The notes below the pieces were generated by a model. The model did no database searches and was not told the origin of the DNA. It was given only the letters and a program-made list of their open reading frames with translations. The translations under genes and the position numbers were made by a program. DNA of 64,000 bases from NCBI GenBank assembly GCA_001931875.2, contig MSJH02000657.1, positions 372,001 to 436,000 of the forward strand, given 5' to 3'. Positions 50,901-62,841 of the stretch are shown one piece after another (the first letter of the stretch is position 1; every line of letters begins with the position of its first letter). The stretch is from Byssochlamys sp. IMV 00236. Lineage: Eukaryota > Ascomycota > Eurotiomycetes > Eurotiales > Thermoascaceae.

Positions 50901-51932
50901 TTTTCCGGATAATTGACGGTCCGGTATAACAACTTTTCAATTTGAGATTTAGAGATGTGAGCATTACAATAATCAACAGTGACCGGACCTAGACAGCCTT
51001 TGCGGCATTGAATCAAGATATAATCATCGTACGGATAACTAGAAGAGATTCCATCAAGACCTTGGAGCCTGCAGTGGCAGGGACCTCTCTAGCACTTGTG
51101 ATTCCACCCTTGGTGCCGAGATCAGATTAGGATCGACGCTCGGTGTGTCGGTGTCCAGGAATCCAGGAGTGCAAGTGGATAAGAGTGTCCAGGAACTAAA
51201 ACCGAGTCAAATTGCCTGAGAGAGCGTCCGCTTCCAACGGCCAACCATAGAAGAATGACTGGATGTTCCAAATTGCAGATGCGTTCCTGAGACCAATAAC
51301 CTTGTTCTTCTCATTTGATGTTGTCAGAAAGGCTGTCTCTAGCCGTTGAGAATAGTGTGTCGTTAATCAGCGGTCAGTTCGCAATGGAACAGACTCTATT
51401 TGGTGCGAAAGATGATCAGTGCCTGTCGATCCACTCTCTTTCAAGAAGGCCGATTGAAGGCCTCATCGCCAATAGTCACCCGTTGGGTTCAATAAGCCGC
51501 AAAGAATGGGATGGCAGAGGTTACTGCTGAGCGTGCTCCGTGTTCCTGACTGCGAATCACAGAAGAATCCTGCTAGATCGATATTGATTCTATCCGTGCT
51601 TCTTGGTATCTAACAGGCAAAAAAATCACTCAATATGCGGGCAATTGGGCCTTGGTGCAACAGTGGGCCTTGCTTTCAATTCCGTCTGCGTTTGCGACCT
51701 GCCCATGAAAGAGCGCTGATCTACAATCACTGTGTTTGCCCGCTTGAGAAACACCAAGGAGATCGCCAGCTCAGCCCCATGTATGGTAGGTTAAACGTCA
51801 GCCCCCGCAGATGTTTTGACAGGGGAGGAGATTCATATATTCTATGCGCCCCAGATCTCATCACGCAATCTCCATCTTTGCTGTCGTCACTCTTTTCGAC
51901 GGCTACTGGTTCCTTGTCTGTTCCTGGGGAAG
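50901..51932. other. Intergenic region tRNA-arylsulfotransferase
   Basis: About 1 kb. A 71-codon frame at 51315-51530 shows nothing recognisable. Probably the promoter of the next gene. Confidence 0.5.
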
Positions 51933-53465
51933 ATGGCGCGCCGTCTCTTAACTGCCTTATCTGCTTTATCGTTGTCCGCCGGAGCTATTGCTCAGGGATG
52001 GCCTTACTTGACGTATAAAACAGCTCCTTTTCAGCCGCCGCAGCTCAACATTACAACTTCTGGCGCTCCCCAAGCTCCTGGATATCTCTTCATTGGCCCG
52101 AGAGGGAACCAGGCTGCTGGAACTGCCGCTCTGATCTACGATCAAGAGGGTAATCTCGTCTACCAGGGGCCGGACGAGGTAACATCGAACTTCAAAGTCC
52201 AAAAGCTCCACGGCAAAGATGTGCTCACGTTCTGGGCCGGGGACATGATGTCCATCGGCTATGGTTACGGCACTGTACATATCCTTGACGATACCTACAA
52301 GGAGATCTACACGGTGACACTGGATGGGCCTTTCCTCAGTCCAAATGGTAGTACTATGGGGTCCTATATCGATCTCCATGAAAGCAAGGTCACAAACCGG
52401 AACACTCTTCTAGTCACTGCCTACAATGTGACACAACAGGACCTGAGTGCCATTGGGGGCCCGACGGACGGCTGGATGCTCGACGGACAATTCTACGAGA
52501 TCGATATTCCGACAAACAAGATTCTTTTTAGATGGAGCGCCCTGGAGAACATCGCTGATATCCCCTTCAATGGTTCCCACCAGGGTTTGGGGAAGTCTGG
52601 TGCCAGTCAGGAGGACCCCTGGGATGCTTACCACATCAACTCCATTACGGAGACGGATGAAGGGTATATGGTGTCTCTCCGCCACTTCTGGTCCGGTTAT
52701 TATCTGTACCGGAATGGAACGATCAAATGGCAGTTGGATGTACGTCTTTTGAACCTACTTTGTTGGTGGGCTATGCTAATGGTGAGATTGCAGGGCCAAA
52801 ACGGCGGTTCCTTCAACCTCGGAACAGGCAACAACTTTTCCTGGCAGCATGATATTCGCGTTGACAATGAGACATCTCAAGGTCTCGTGCTTACCATGTT
52901 TAACAATGCCAATACGCCCACGGACGAAGGACAGCCGACAACTGGTCTCAGCATGGCTCTGGATCTGGTTAACTAGTCTGTCTCTAACCTTAAGAACCTC
53001 TCCGACCCTAGCGATGAGATACACAGTGTCAGTCAAGGCAGCTACGAACCGCTCGACAACTCAGTTGGACATGTGGTCATGGACTATGGCTCCATTGCAA
53101 AGGTCAAGGAATATGATGCTGTCGGAAACACCATCATGACAGCGCAGTTTGGGCCAGATAATGATGTCGCATCCTACCGTGGTTACAAGGCTCAGTGGGT
53201 AGGCACTCCATTCTGGAAGCCTGCTGTCGTTATCGAAGGCAACACTGTATACATGAGCTGGAACGGTGCCACTGAGTATGACAACTGGGCCGTCTATGGT
53301 GCTCAGACTGAGACCGCATCCAACAAGACTCTCCTCGGCACTGTTGCTCGGACAGGATTCGAGTCGAGTACTACTCCCAAGCAACTGACAACGCAGTACA
53401 TCCAGGTCGTTGCGCGAAGGGGCACAACTAACCTTGGATACTCGGACATGATCAGCACTCAATAA
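51933..53465 (+). pseudogene. Arylsulfotransferase (ASST) family gene with in-frame TAG
   Basis: Secreted protein of the fungal arylsulfotransferase family (PF14269-type beta propeller). Exons 51933-52739 and 52794-53465. A signal peptide starts MARRLL and ends near AIAQG. Propeller motifs (GYLFIGPRG, DLHESKVTNRNTLLVTAYN, GLGKSGASQEDPWDAYHIN, QHDIRVDNE) run to LDLVN, where TAG at 52974-52976 interrupts. The same frame continues at once with SVSNLKNLSDPSDEI, VVMDYGSIAKV and QWVGTPFWKP to a stop at 53465, so downstream coding is intact and no frame shift occurred. No GT-AG pair of normal size removes the TAG. It is a recent nonsense mutation, a sequencing error or readthrough. The intact remainder argues for something recent. 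With the stop, the protein would lack its last ~160 residues. Confidence 0.8.
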
Positions 53466-55254
53466 TTCGACCCAGCATGTCGAAACCATATTCTACCTCA
53501 GTGTAGTCTAACGAGGTCCGCATGGCACTCATCACGCCTCTGACACGACTAACCATCTAAACTACGAGGCCCTTAAATTGTGTTCTGATAATATATCCGT
53601 TTCTTGACATAACTTAATTATTCTGTTTCGGTTTTTGGCTTGTACATATACAGAATTTACCACGCATACCACTTTTTTCCTGACATACTTAGCAAAACTG
53701 CCCTTTCAACGTACATTCGTAAGCATATCACCTGCCGTGACTCGTGAGGTCACTGCAAAGGTCTTGTCTGGTCGGCCATCGATGGTTTGAGTCTATGCGT
53801 CAGAAATTGGGTTTAGTTCTGGGATCGAGGACAGAAGATCTTATCTAAGATTAGTTAGTTTGCGGGGTTAATGCAGGTTCCAAGTTCCCTGGATTCTCAC
53901 CTTCACTTCAGCTTTATCAACCTGGCCTAGTATAATAATAATAAAAAAAAAATATCAAGGTCCCTAGAAATGGCCGAGTCGATGACCGTAGTATTTAGCG
54001 TCGGGTGCTGGTATTCTTGTCATTCGAGCCAGCACACACCCGCACGGATGACAGAGTGAGATGTAATAATAATAACAATTGCTGGAGTGACTTACAACTA
54101 ATAAAAATAAAGAATGAACTTCCTGATCAAACTAATTACTTGCCACTGAAACAGCAAGGCATAAATCCTTGGGTTTAAAGGTAGAATTCAAGCCAGCCAC
54201 CGTTGCATTCCGGCTCAGGCTGCTCGGTTCGAGAAACCAGATCATGATATCGAAGCATACCGTTCTATAATTAGTTCACCATGGCAGAGCGAAGTAACGA
54301 GCCCAAGAAAACTAGCCACGACCCACGAGTCAAGTCAGCTGAGATCATCATTTCCAGAAGAATACGAAGGCTGCTTCCCATGGCTCTGAGAGATGATGAT
54401 TATTATTGAAACAACTCGGCAGCCGGCCTTACCGGAATGGCTCTCAAGCCAACACCTAACCAACGAGATGTCCACAGGAGCCCTTGGCACGCAACATACA
54501 TGAATTATCCAGTACCTATGCAACGGACCTAATGTATGTTTCCCCAGGTCACAGGACGAAGAGGGGAAAAATTTAAAAAAGAAAAAGCCCTAATTATACC
54601 TAATACCTATTTGCTGCTTGCAGCCGAATCCATACCAGATTTCTCTTCCCTGGCTGTCAAATAGAATGATGTAACAGTCAGATGTGTTTCATATTCCTCC
54701 ACTCGGATTATAGGGAATTTTTCCTTTTTTTTTTCCGAGACAGCGCATGAGTGCCCGGGCGTTGGATCGTGTATCCAGAATTTCGTTCAGGTGCTAACTA
54801 ATGCAGCTGGGGAGAGTTTCTATCGAATCTTAGAAGAGAACCCGTATTACTGTCTCAATTGAGGCCTGACAAGGTTCTGTTCCCAATGGATGCAATTGGA
54901 ATATGCTCCTGCTATTCTTTGCTGTCCAGTAATAGAGAAGGCGAAAAAAGGGAAAGAAAGGAAAGGTGTTTGGTACGCCTTAGCTCAGCTCGTCTGGAAG
55001 GATGATATCACGAGATGGAGCATATACTCGGGATAGGGTTACAATGACCCAGTCCAGCAAGGTGACATCTGTAAAAGGCAAATGGAGAGAATTCTGCATG
55101 AGGATCGTAAAAGGTATAAATTGATCGATTGATCCTGTTCAGATCTGTATTGATTGCATGCAACATACCTTCAGCTCACAAAGAACTATTATATACTATC
55201 CCAAAACAAAACAGAGTCAAGCCACTTCTCCCACTTAAAAAAACCTTTGCCACA
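53466..55254. other. 1.8-kb intergenic region
   Basis: AT-rich, with short ATA/AAT repeats near 53930-53950 and 54063-54075. It ends in the BYS1 promoter with its TATA box. No coding signal on either strand. Confidence 0.55.
55115..55120 (+). promoter_or_regulatory. TATA box (TATAAA) of the BYS1-like gene
   Basis: Canonical hexamer 135-140 bp before the chosen ATG, suiting a strongly inducible gene. Confidence 0.55.
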
Positions 55255-55716
55255 ATGCACTTTTCCACTCTTGCCCTTACCGCCACTGCGGCGCTGACTC
55301 CCCTCGTGCACGCCGTTGGCAATGCCATCGTGCACAACAACTGCCCTCAACCCATCTACGTCTGGTCCGTTGGCTCATCTATCGGTCCCGAGAACACCGT
55401 CAACCCAGGCTGCGAATACTCCGAGGTCTTCCGTACCGACCCCAGCTCGGGTGGCATTGCTATCAAGATCACTCGCACTGAGAACGGTCTGTATGACGGT
55501 AGTGCCCAGACGGACTTCGCGTACGCTCTTGACAATAACGGCGTCTATTATGATCTATCGGATGTCTTTGGAGATCCTTTCTCGGGCACTTCGGTGGTTG
55601 TGACTCCTTCGGATACTTCCTGTGGAACGATCGATTGGTCCAACGGTATTCCACCGTCGGGGAGTCAGGTGAAGGTCTGTCAGTCGGGAACGAATTTGAC
55701 CCTGACGACTTGTTAA
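55255..55716 (+). CDS. BYS1-domain secreted protein
   Basis: Small secreted protein similar to the Blastomyces yeast-phase-specific protein family (PF04681), a thaumatin-like beta fold of unknown function. One exon, 153 aa. The signal peptide is about residues 1-20 (MHFSTLALTATAAL, cleavage near HAVG). The mature part begins with NAIVHNNCPQPIYVWSVG, typical of the family. Four Cys in the mature part (NNCPQ, PGCEY, TSCGT, KVCQS) and a fifth at the C-terminal end could form disulfides. The frame stays open upstream, but the ATG at 55255 directly opens the signal peptide and follows a TATA box by a normal distance. Family members are expressed in yeast phase or under stress; no function should be assumed. 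Confidence 0.88.
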   Translation: MHFSTLALTATAALTPLVHAVGNAIVHNNCPQPIYVWSVGSSIGPENTVNPGCEYSEVFRTDPSSGGIAIKITRTENGLYDGSAQTDFAYALDNNGVYYDLSDVFGDPFSGTSVVVTPSDTSCGTIDWSNGIPPSGSQVKVCQSGTNLTLTTC

Positions 55717-56787
55717 GTGCTTTGGAGGAGAAGAGATTAGTGTATGTATTTTCCTGGTCTACGTGAATAAGTCCCATCATCCGGGGAAATATAGTGCTGA
55801 CTGAAATCAGCAATATCAAGTGTACTGAAGGAAGTGATGGAGAGAGACTACCTCTTGGTCTATGAGAATGAGATTGGAAGGAGTGGATTACATATGTAAC
55901 ATGCATTCAGCTAATACGGAGAAAAGAAAATAAAAAGAGAGAGAGAGAGAGAAGCGAAAGCTCGGTTACTCAATCATTTATACAGTCCCTAATATTATCT
56001 ACCGATCAGAAATGTCATACGATGCATTGGAGATCTCACGCAACATATGATTCTATCAGGAACTAAAAATATAAGGCTAGCTAGCTTAGATGTAGTTCAT
56101 ATAGTGATTTTCTGCTGAATCCTCATAAGGTTTTCCATGTCTTCTAGTGTATGATAACTACTTGGATTCTCAAGTTATCCGACTATTGTAACGGCCCGCA
56201 GTGTGACTTATGCTGCCGCATTGTTTTGTTCTGTGCTTGCCTACTTGCATATTCGAATATTCGAAAATGAGACAAGTAATATCATACTCTAAGCTCGGTT
56301 GGTCGGTATAGCTGAAGGGCCTAGTGATGGTATTATGTATAGAGTAATAATATAGAGTACGTTGGCTGACAGGTCAAAAACATGAGAAAAACCAGGAACA
56401 TCGCGTTGACTCGGCCGATAGAGCCCATAGTTCGAATAAATGATGAAAAAAGATACCCCAAACAGTTAGATCAAATAACTAATGATATCGGTAAATACTA
56501 AAAGCTGTCAACCTCGGGCAAATCCCCGCCAACCCCGCATACTTACTTAAATCTCCCCGGAGCTGTTCTTACCCCATCTCGCACTCCTGTCCGGGGTCAA
56601 TCCTTCGCTGCCTTCTCCGTGGCCTCGTTCCTTTTCATTTCCTCCCTTCCACTCTTCCTAGGGGCTGTTTCGAGGTCTTATTATCTCCTTCGTGCTCTTT
56701 CCAATTGCCCCCCTGTCTATGTTCTCTGTAGGAGTATCGTACCGTTGAGATTGCTTTCTCCCCCGCATTTGTCCTCGGTCGACTATC
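55717..56787. other. Intergenic region BYS1-HOT
   Basis: 1.07 kb. A (GA)n tract lies at 55937-55952. T/C-rich DNA at 56570-56780 is likely the transhydrogenase leader. No gene seen. Confidence 0.55.
55937..55952. repeat. (GA)n microsatellite
   Basis: About eight GA units. Confidence 0.85.
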
Positions 56788-58438
56788 ATGGTAGCTCCCT
56801 CAATCAGAGTTGCGCCCTCGGCGGCCAACAGAGCTCTGGGTCTACTTCGAACCGTGCAATTCACTCATCCGCCCAATTGTCCCTGCCATTCGAACCCCAA
56901 TCACCATCATCACCACCAGACGCCGTCTTTGGCCAATCATGTGCGGCGGCATCTGGCGACGCCCATCGACGCGTCTCGTCAGAAGGAATATGCGTTCGAG
57001 ATGGCAGCGTCCAGTATCCGGTTCGGACCCGGAGCGACCAAGGAGGTTGGCATGGACTTTAAGAACATTGGTGCTAAGAGAGTCTGCGTTGTTACGGACG
57101 CGAATGTGAGCAAGTTGGACGCGATGAAGCAGGTCGTTGAGGGTTTAAGCAAGGAAGGGATTGAATTTACGGTGTTCGATAATGTGAGGATAGAGCCAAA
57201 GGATCATTCGTAAGTTTGATATCGAGAAAGANNNNNNNNNNNNNNNNNNNNTCGAGAAAGAGTTGTTTAGCTCTGCGGTTCTAGGTTGGTATTTCTGACA
57301 TGGAAATGGAAACTAGGATCAAGGAGGCTATTGCTTTTGCTAAGCCATACAACCCGGATGCTTTCCTGGCTGTCGGTAGGTGTCAATGTTTTTTGGGGAA
57401 CTGGATAGGATGACTATCTAACGTCATATAGGAGGAGGATCCGTCATTGATACCGCAAAACTGATGAACCTCTACACCGTCTTCCGCGACGCTGACTTTC
57501 TGGACTTTGTCAACGCACCCATTGGCAAGGGTCTTCCCATCACTAAGCCATTGAAGCCTCTCATCGCGGTCCCAACTACCGCTGGTACCGGATCAGAGAC
57601 CACAGGCACGGCAATCTTCGATCTTGTCTCGAAGAAGGCCAAGACTGGTGTTGCTCACCGTGCACTGAAGCCCACCCTCGGCATTTGTGACCCGATCAAC
57701 ACGCGAACAATGCCCTCCGCTGTTCATGCTTCCTCCGGTCTCGATGTCCTCTGTCACTCTCTCGAGTCATGGACGGCAATCCCCTTTAATGAGCGTGTTC
57801 CGCGTCCTACCAACCCTATCAATCGACCAGCCTACCAGGGTGCAAACCCCATTTCGGATATCTTCTCACTCCACGCCCTTCGCAGCACTGTGAAGTACCT
57901 TCCCCGTGCTGTTAAGGACCCCGACGACTTTGAAGCCCAGTCCCAGATGCTCCTCGCTGCCACCCTTGCCGGTATCGGTTTCGGCAACGCTGGTGTCCAC
58001 CTCTGCCACGGAATGAGTTACCCAATCTCCGGTCAAAATCCCGGCTATAAGCACAACGGATATGCTGTAGATCACCCGATCATCCCTCACGGAGTCTCTG
58101 TTGCTGTTACTGCCCCTGCCGTCTTCCGCTTTACTGCTGCATCAAACCCTGACCGGCATCTGGCAGCCGCCGAGGCATTCGGTGTTGACATCTCCAATGT
58201 GAAGAGAGAAAGCGCCGGTGAAGTCCTCGGTGAAGCCATTGCCGAATTCCTCATCAAACTGGGCGACCAGCCCCGTGGCCTGAAGGCTCTTGGTTTCAAG
58301 TCCTCTGATGTCGAGAGCCTGATCGAAGGCACACTCCCGCAGAAGCGCGTGCTGATGCTGGCCCCGAATCTTAGTGAAGAGCTCACCGCAGAGAAGGATG
58401 AGCTGCGACAACTCTTCGAAGCATCGTTGGAGTATTAG
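56788..58438 (+). CDS. Hydroxyacid-oxoacid transhydrogenase, mitochondrial (Fe-ADH family)
   Basis: Iron-containing alcohol dehydrogenase family, ADHFE1/HOT group, oxidising 4-hydroxybutyrate with 2-oxoglutarate as acceptor in mitochondria. Three exons, 56788-57209, 57317-57375 and 57432-58438, give 495 aa. The Arg/Ser-rich and acid-poor N-terminus, with a His run, fits a presequence ending before the EYAFEMA motif, which is typical of this group. The nucleotide site GGGSVIDTAK begins at ~161, cut by intron 2. GTGSETTGTAIF follows. Metal-site histidines are in HLCHGMSYP (H350, H353) and DHPIIPHG. A 20-N gap lies inside intron 1 (57232-57251), with the same short sequence on both sides. Coding sequence is unaffected. 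Confidence 0.94.
57232..57251. other. Assembly gap (20 N) in intron 1 of the transhydrogenase
   Basis: TCGAGAAAGA occurs immediately before and immediately after the Ns, which suggests two overlapping contig ends that were not merged. Confidence 0.9.
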
Positions 58439-58625
58439 TTGGCAGTCATGTTGTTTCTCTTGCATGTTATCTTTGAGCATTATGTATATAGCGGCCGGCG
58501 TGCTTCTATCGCAAATTTGGAGCAGAGCGTGGTGTTCGCAGTGAGACAGTGTGATGATTCATTTTTCCCTCCAGGCGGAGAATCCAGAGATTGCATATTT
58601 TGAATATCGATATTTCTTTCTTGGG

Positions 58626-60346
58626 TCAACTCTCGCTTTCTTCGATAATAGGTCTCACAGGTTTCTTCCCCTTATCAGAAGAATCATCTTCTGGCTCCTG
58701 TACGATTTGGATTCCTAACATCCCCATAGATGAGGCAATGCGATCCAACCAGATGACTGCTCGGGGATCTGACTGGTCTGATGTTCCAGATGGACCACGG
58801 CTAATCTCGGAGACAATGCGAAAGGGTAAGGTCATCACTCTCGGGGCTCCATCTCCGGACGATGGGCTCTGAGGACTCGACGCCTGGGAATATGTCTGGG
58901 ATCCAGTCTCATCCGACGCAGCTGGAGACGTGATGTCATATATCCGATGAGATGGTGCCCTTCTTCCTGTAGCAATATCAATTTTGATAGAAGCCAGTAA
59001 CTGGTCCAAAGCAGCAACAGCGCTAGTTGCTCCTCGAAGGAGAAGAGATGGGCTCGTATCCGCAAAGACCTCGGGAACAGGCCCAACGAAGTTGCCTGGT
59101 CGATAGCTGATCCCCTGGGCACGTTGACTGTGAGCTGCAATGCAGGTCCTCAGTTCTTCCACACTGACGAGAAGCTTATTTCGAGTTTCCGTAACTCGCT
59201 CTACGAGTGCGATGGCAGCTTCTGGGGAAGACGATGTCGAGGTTGACAAGGTACGTGCTTCGCTGAGGTATCGTGGGCATTTGGTGAGCTCCATGAAGAT
59301 CGGTTCTGAGATATCCACGAACGCAGACCATTCTCCAGGCTTTTGTGAATCTTCAGCGCGCACTTTGGCAGCAAATTCCTGCCACTCTTCCTCATCCAGG
59401 AAGCATGGTTTGTCTTCGAAGAGTGCCGTGGCTATCAGGAATCCCCTGAAGGCATAATAACAAGAACGTCCGAATCCAGATTCCGATCCCTTGACGCCAC
59501 GGCTGAGCATGAGCCGTTTGACACCTTCCGAATGTCGTGCCCAGGCATCTCTAGAGGTCTGTGCGTACATTTCATAAACACTGAGAATCATAACGGAGCT
59601 GAGCATGTTGTCCGAGAACGCCTCTTCCGTGTCCAGGGCCTTACAAACCTCCTTGAGCGCCAATGAATACATCTGTCTGCTCGCTCTCAACAGGGCTGGA
59701 TCCTTGGTGAGATGGGCCAGATAGATGCTACTGAGTGAGCAGACGGAGGCATCTTGGTACGTATGCGTACCGAAATTCTGCGTGATATAGTCTGGGAAGG
59801 ACGGGTCGGTTCCGGACCGGAACCTGTTGTGGAAGTAGAGGGTCGGGAACGCAGCGCAGACGAAATCCGAGAAGAGCTGGGGCTGGCTGTTTATGAACGA
59901 CTTGCGGACAAGGGATGAATCGACTCGTTCGTCTATGGACGTGTCTGCAACATGCCGTCGGAGAAGTGCCATCGCGTGTTCCTGAATGGATTGAGTCGCA
60001 GAGCGACTGCTTTCGCCGCGCCTCGTTCTCGAGCTGCTTTTAGATCGAATGGAGCTTGGATTCCGTGAGGACGACTGGAGTCGACGCCTGACACCGGGCC
60101 CTTCATCTTGGAATTTCAAGTCCCGGCTATAACCGGGACAAGGGGCTCCGTATCGTGCACATTGTGTGCATCCGGGCCGAATCTCATCGCACTGATTGCT
60201 TGCTCAGTAAGTAAATCGACACAAGTTCTGACGTGCCGTCCGAAACTCGACTCGAGAAGAATCTCGGATGGCTTGAATACTGTACTGACCTTCACACGCC
60301 TTTCTCGGCAGAGGCCGCAAGCTTTGCTGCGTGGTACGCCGACCAT
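58626..60346 (-). CDS. Zn2Cys6 transcription factor (second)
   Basis: Fungal-specific regulator. Two exons, 60346-60290 and 60191-58626, give 540 aa. The cluster C10, C13, C20, C27, C30, C37 (CX2CX6CX6CX2CX6C) is split by the intron exactly between K19 and C20. A Ser/Arg-rich basic stretch follows, then the DUF3468-like fungal transcription-factor region, with FSDFVCAAFPTLYFHNR, SVMILSVYEMYAQ and HSEGVKRLMLSRG. The C-terminus is acidic. The gene converges with the transhydrogenase (187 bp between stops). It carries no visible binding-site clue to targets. Confidence 0.92.
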
Positions 60347-61534
60347 CTCTCATCCAAGACGCATGGCCCCGATAGCATGGCATAGGGGCTATCGACACCA
60401 ATACAACACCAGAATCGCGATGTTCACAGGACAGCAATAAAATTTGATTTGTGGGGGGCACATTCACATTGTATTGTATGGTTAGCTCTCAAGGAAGTGT
60501 GATATAGGAAGAGGGACATGCCCGTAAGATGCATCCGTGACGAGCAAGCCAACCCCAACCAAGAGAAAAAAAGAAAAAGGAAAAAGAAAAGGAAGTCCAT
60601 GTCCGGCAAATCCCTGTCCCCGTCCTGCAGGCGATTGATCGGGCATCGAGTTAATAATGGTCAACGAGATGGATAGCACTATTAGTAAATTTAGTTAGCC
60701 GCCGTTAGGATCAAAATTAGAAAGACGGACAAGCCAGCGGGGCAAAAGGAGACAAGAAGAATTAGAGATCAACATTGGGCCCCATCGGCTTCGCCACCAG
60801 CACCGCGGGCCTGGCAACTTGTCGTTGGCGTGAGACACTGCAAGCGCTTGTCCGAGTAATAATATTTCGTGGCCGTTTAAAGCCACTAGTTATTTCAACG
60901 GTCTGGCGTCGGGGAATTAAACTAGCTCGCAAAAGAGATGAGCGAACGGGTATTCTAAAAGGTCCATAGAGAATCGGATCCTGCAATCCGGCCGTTTATC
61001 TAAGTTAGTGGGGTTGTTTTTGAGTTGATCGGTCCAACCCTGACACAGGCCAGCGAGTGTCCTTTTTTTTTCTGCTCTTTCAGCTGAAGCCGAAGACAGG
61101 GGGTTGTCATATCTATGGCCTTCGCGGCCTGGACCGTCTAGAAAGATTATTTTGAGCATCGCAGATCAACTATCATATAGACTACTGTACGCCACATCAG
61201 TATGCATGCCCGATTTGCAGTTTCTACTTGTTCTCTCAGCTGTCGGTTTACAGCTGAGCATCTCGCTCAGCTCTCGCTTATTGCCTCCTGTGCTCTCGCC
61301 ACGCTGAGAATTATCAATGATTACTATTTTCTGAAACGAAAACCACTGAGATACTGCGGTTTCTCCCATTGGTTGTCACTAGCTGCTACTTTCGCCTATG
61401 ATATCTCCGTTGACCATAGGCTCTCTCTACCTCCCATATCTTGACCCGAGGTTGGATTTGTTCCCTATGATGTCTCGGTAGATATTCATCTCGAAGATAG
61501 CATAGGAGCTACATATACATTGTCTTCAAGGGTA
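60347..61534. other. Intergenic region, second Zn2Cys6 gene to HNH gene
   Basis: 1.2 kb between the start of the regulator and the stop of the HNH-domain gene. An A/G-rich tract lies at 60563-60597. No coding signal. Confidence 0.55.
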
Positions 61535-62841
61535 TCAATCGTCCACCGCCACAGGCCGGGAAAGGGGTTCAGAAGATACGCTCGACGCAAAGGGAGGCGA
61601 TCCTGCTTGTTCCCAAAGATGATATAGATCCCCGAAGGATGCTTCGTCCTCATCCTCAAGTTCCTCATCCGTTACGTCCGCGGCCCCACTAATGGCGACC
61701 AGTCTGTGCAATATCCATTGCATTTGAAGGAGGTCGAAAGATGGTAATGGATTGGTATCTGGGTTCTCAGTAGTAATCGTGATCATATCTCCCGAGATCA
61801 TACGCTTGTCCTGGTTCCCATTCCACAGTTTAGCACCAAGGTTACCGCACTTTAGGTCAGAGGGAATAGACGGAGGCATGGTCCACCGAACAAACTTGGA
61901 ATATTGATGTGTCGGCATCCAGAAAAATTGCACTTGCATCTTTTTCTTATCCTCCGAGGGCTCAAAGGGCTTCAGAGCAAACCTTGCCTTTTCCCATAAA
62001 CGGCGAGCCGATGGGGTCAGGCATATCAAGTTTGCACAATGTTCGGTGAGTGCTGGACCAGTGACCTGCCTTTGCCATGCTTCAATCTTGGTAGGGCTCC
62101 AGTACATTTCAAGCATAGCCCAGAGCCTCCTCTGCATGGTATTGTCCGGTTCCTTGCCGAGCGCAGAGGGAAAGATATGGCATTTATCCACAGGGTCTTG
62201 GACCTTTTCGATTATGCAAGAACCGCTGTCTCTCTCGGCACACTATTTATTATCAGCATTTGTCACAAAGGGACACAAGGGAACTTCCCAGTGGAAGATA
62301 ACATCAGGCAGTGGCGTTGACAGGAAACACCTCACTGTCCAGAAAAAGGGCCCAAGTGATAAACCATACAGTAGGATTGATAGTGGGTCAATACTTACGG
62401 CATTCTCAGCAGTGTCGGAGCGTTTATTTGCTATCCACGAGGATTCAACGGGCTGAGGCAGCATTGTCGGACTCCCTATGGCAGAGCGTTTGCTAGGAGT
62501 CGTGGGCGTTGTGGGAGTCGTAGCGGGGATAGAAAGAATGCGAGAAGCAGTCCCTGATGAAGCAGTAACTGCATTTAGCATATCACTGACATATTGAGAA
62601 TATATGAAAAGAAACACTCACACGCTCTGAGATAATCAATGCCATTTGATTCGAGCACCCGAAAAACAATTTTTGGCCTCTCCTTGGCAAAACTAACGAG
62701 GCCTCGAAGATTCTCTATATCTGACAACCACAGACAAGCCCAGGTGGCGCTATCAACCATCGGCGTCTCTGACGTGGCTCGACTGATAGCTTCGATTAAC
62801 GCCGCGCGTTCTGGATCCTCGAGCTCCTCAGCGGCTGACAT
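61535..62841 (-). CDS. Fungal HNH-nuclease-domain protein
   Basis: Member of the large fungal HNH (PF13391-type) family of unknown function. Three exons, 62841-62622, 62568-62399 and 62242-61535, give 365 aa. The N-terminal 70 residues form a helical region (ALIEAISRATSETP). A Thr/Pro/Ser linker follows. The HNH core starts after intron 2 with CAERDSGSC (131-139) and DKCHIFP (H152), then NLICLTPSARRLWEKARFALKP. At the position where relatives usually have the third motif His, this protein has Arg (SARRLW), so metal-dependent cleavage may be lost. The C-terminus is acidic with ELEDEDEAS. A 103-bp diverged copy of its first exon lies 700 bp upstream, suggesting a local duplication. Confidence 0.82.

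Noticed and set aside
53073..53465. Separate 130-aa gene after the arylsulfotransferase stop
   Set aside because: It lacks its own upstream region and continues the same domain in the same frame, so it is the downstream part of the interrupted gene.
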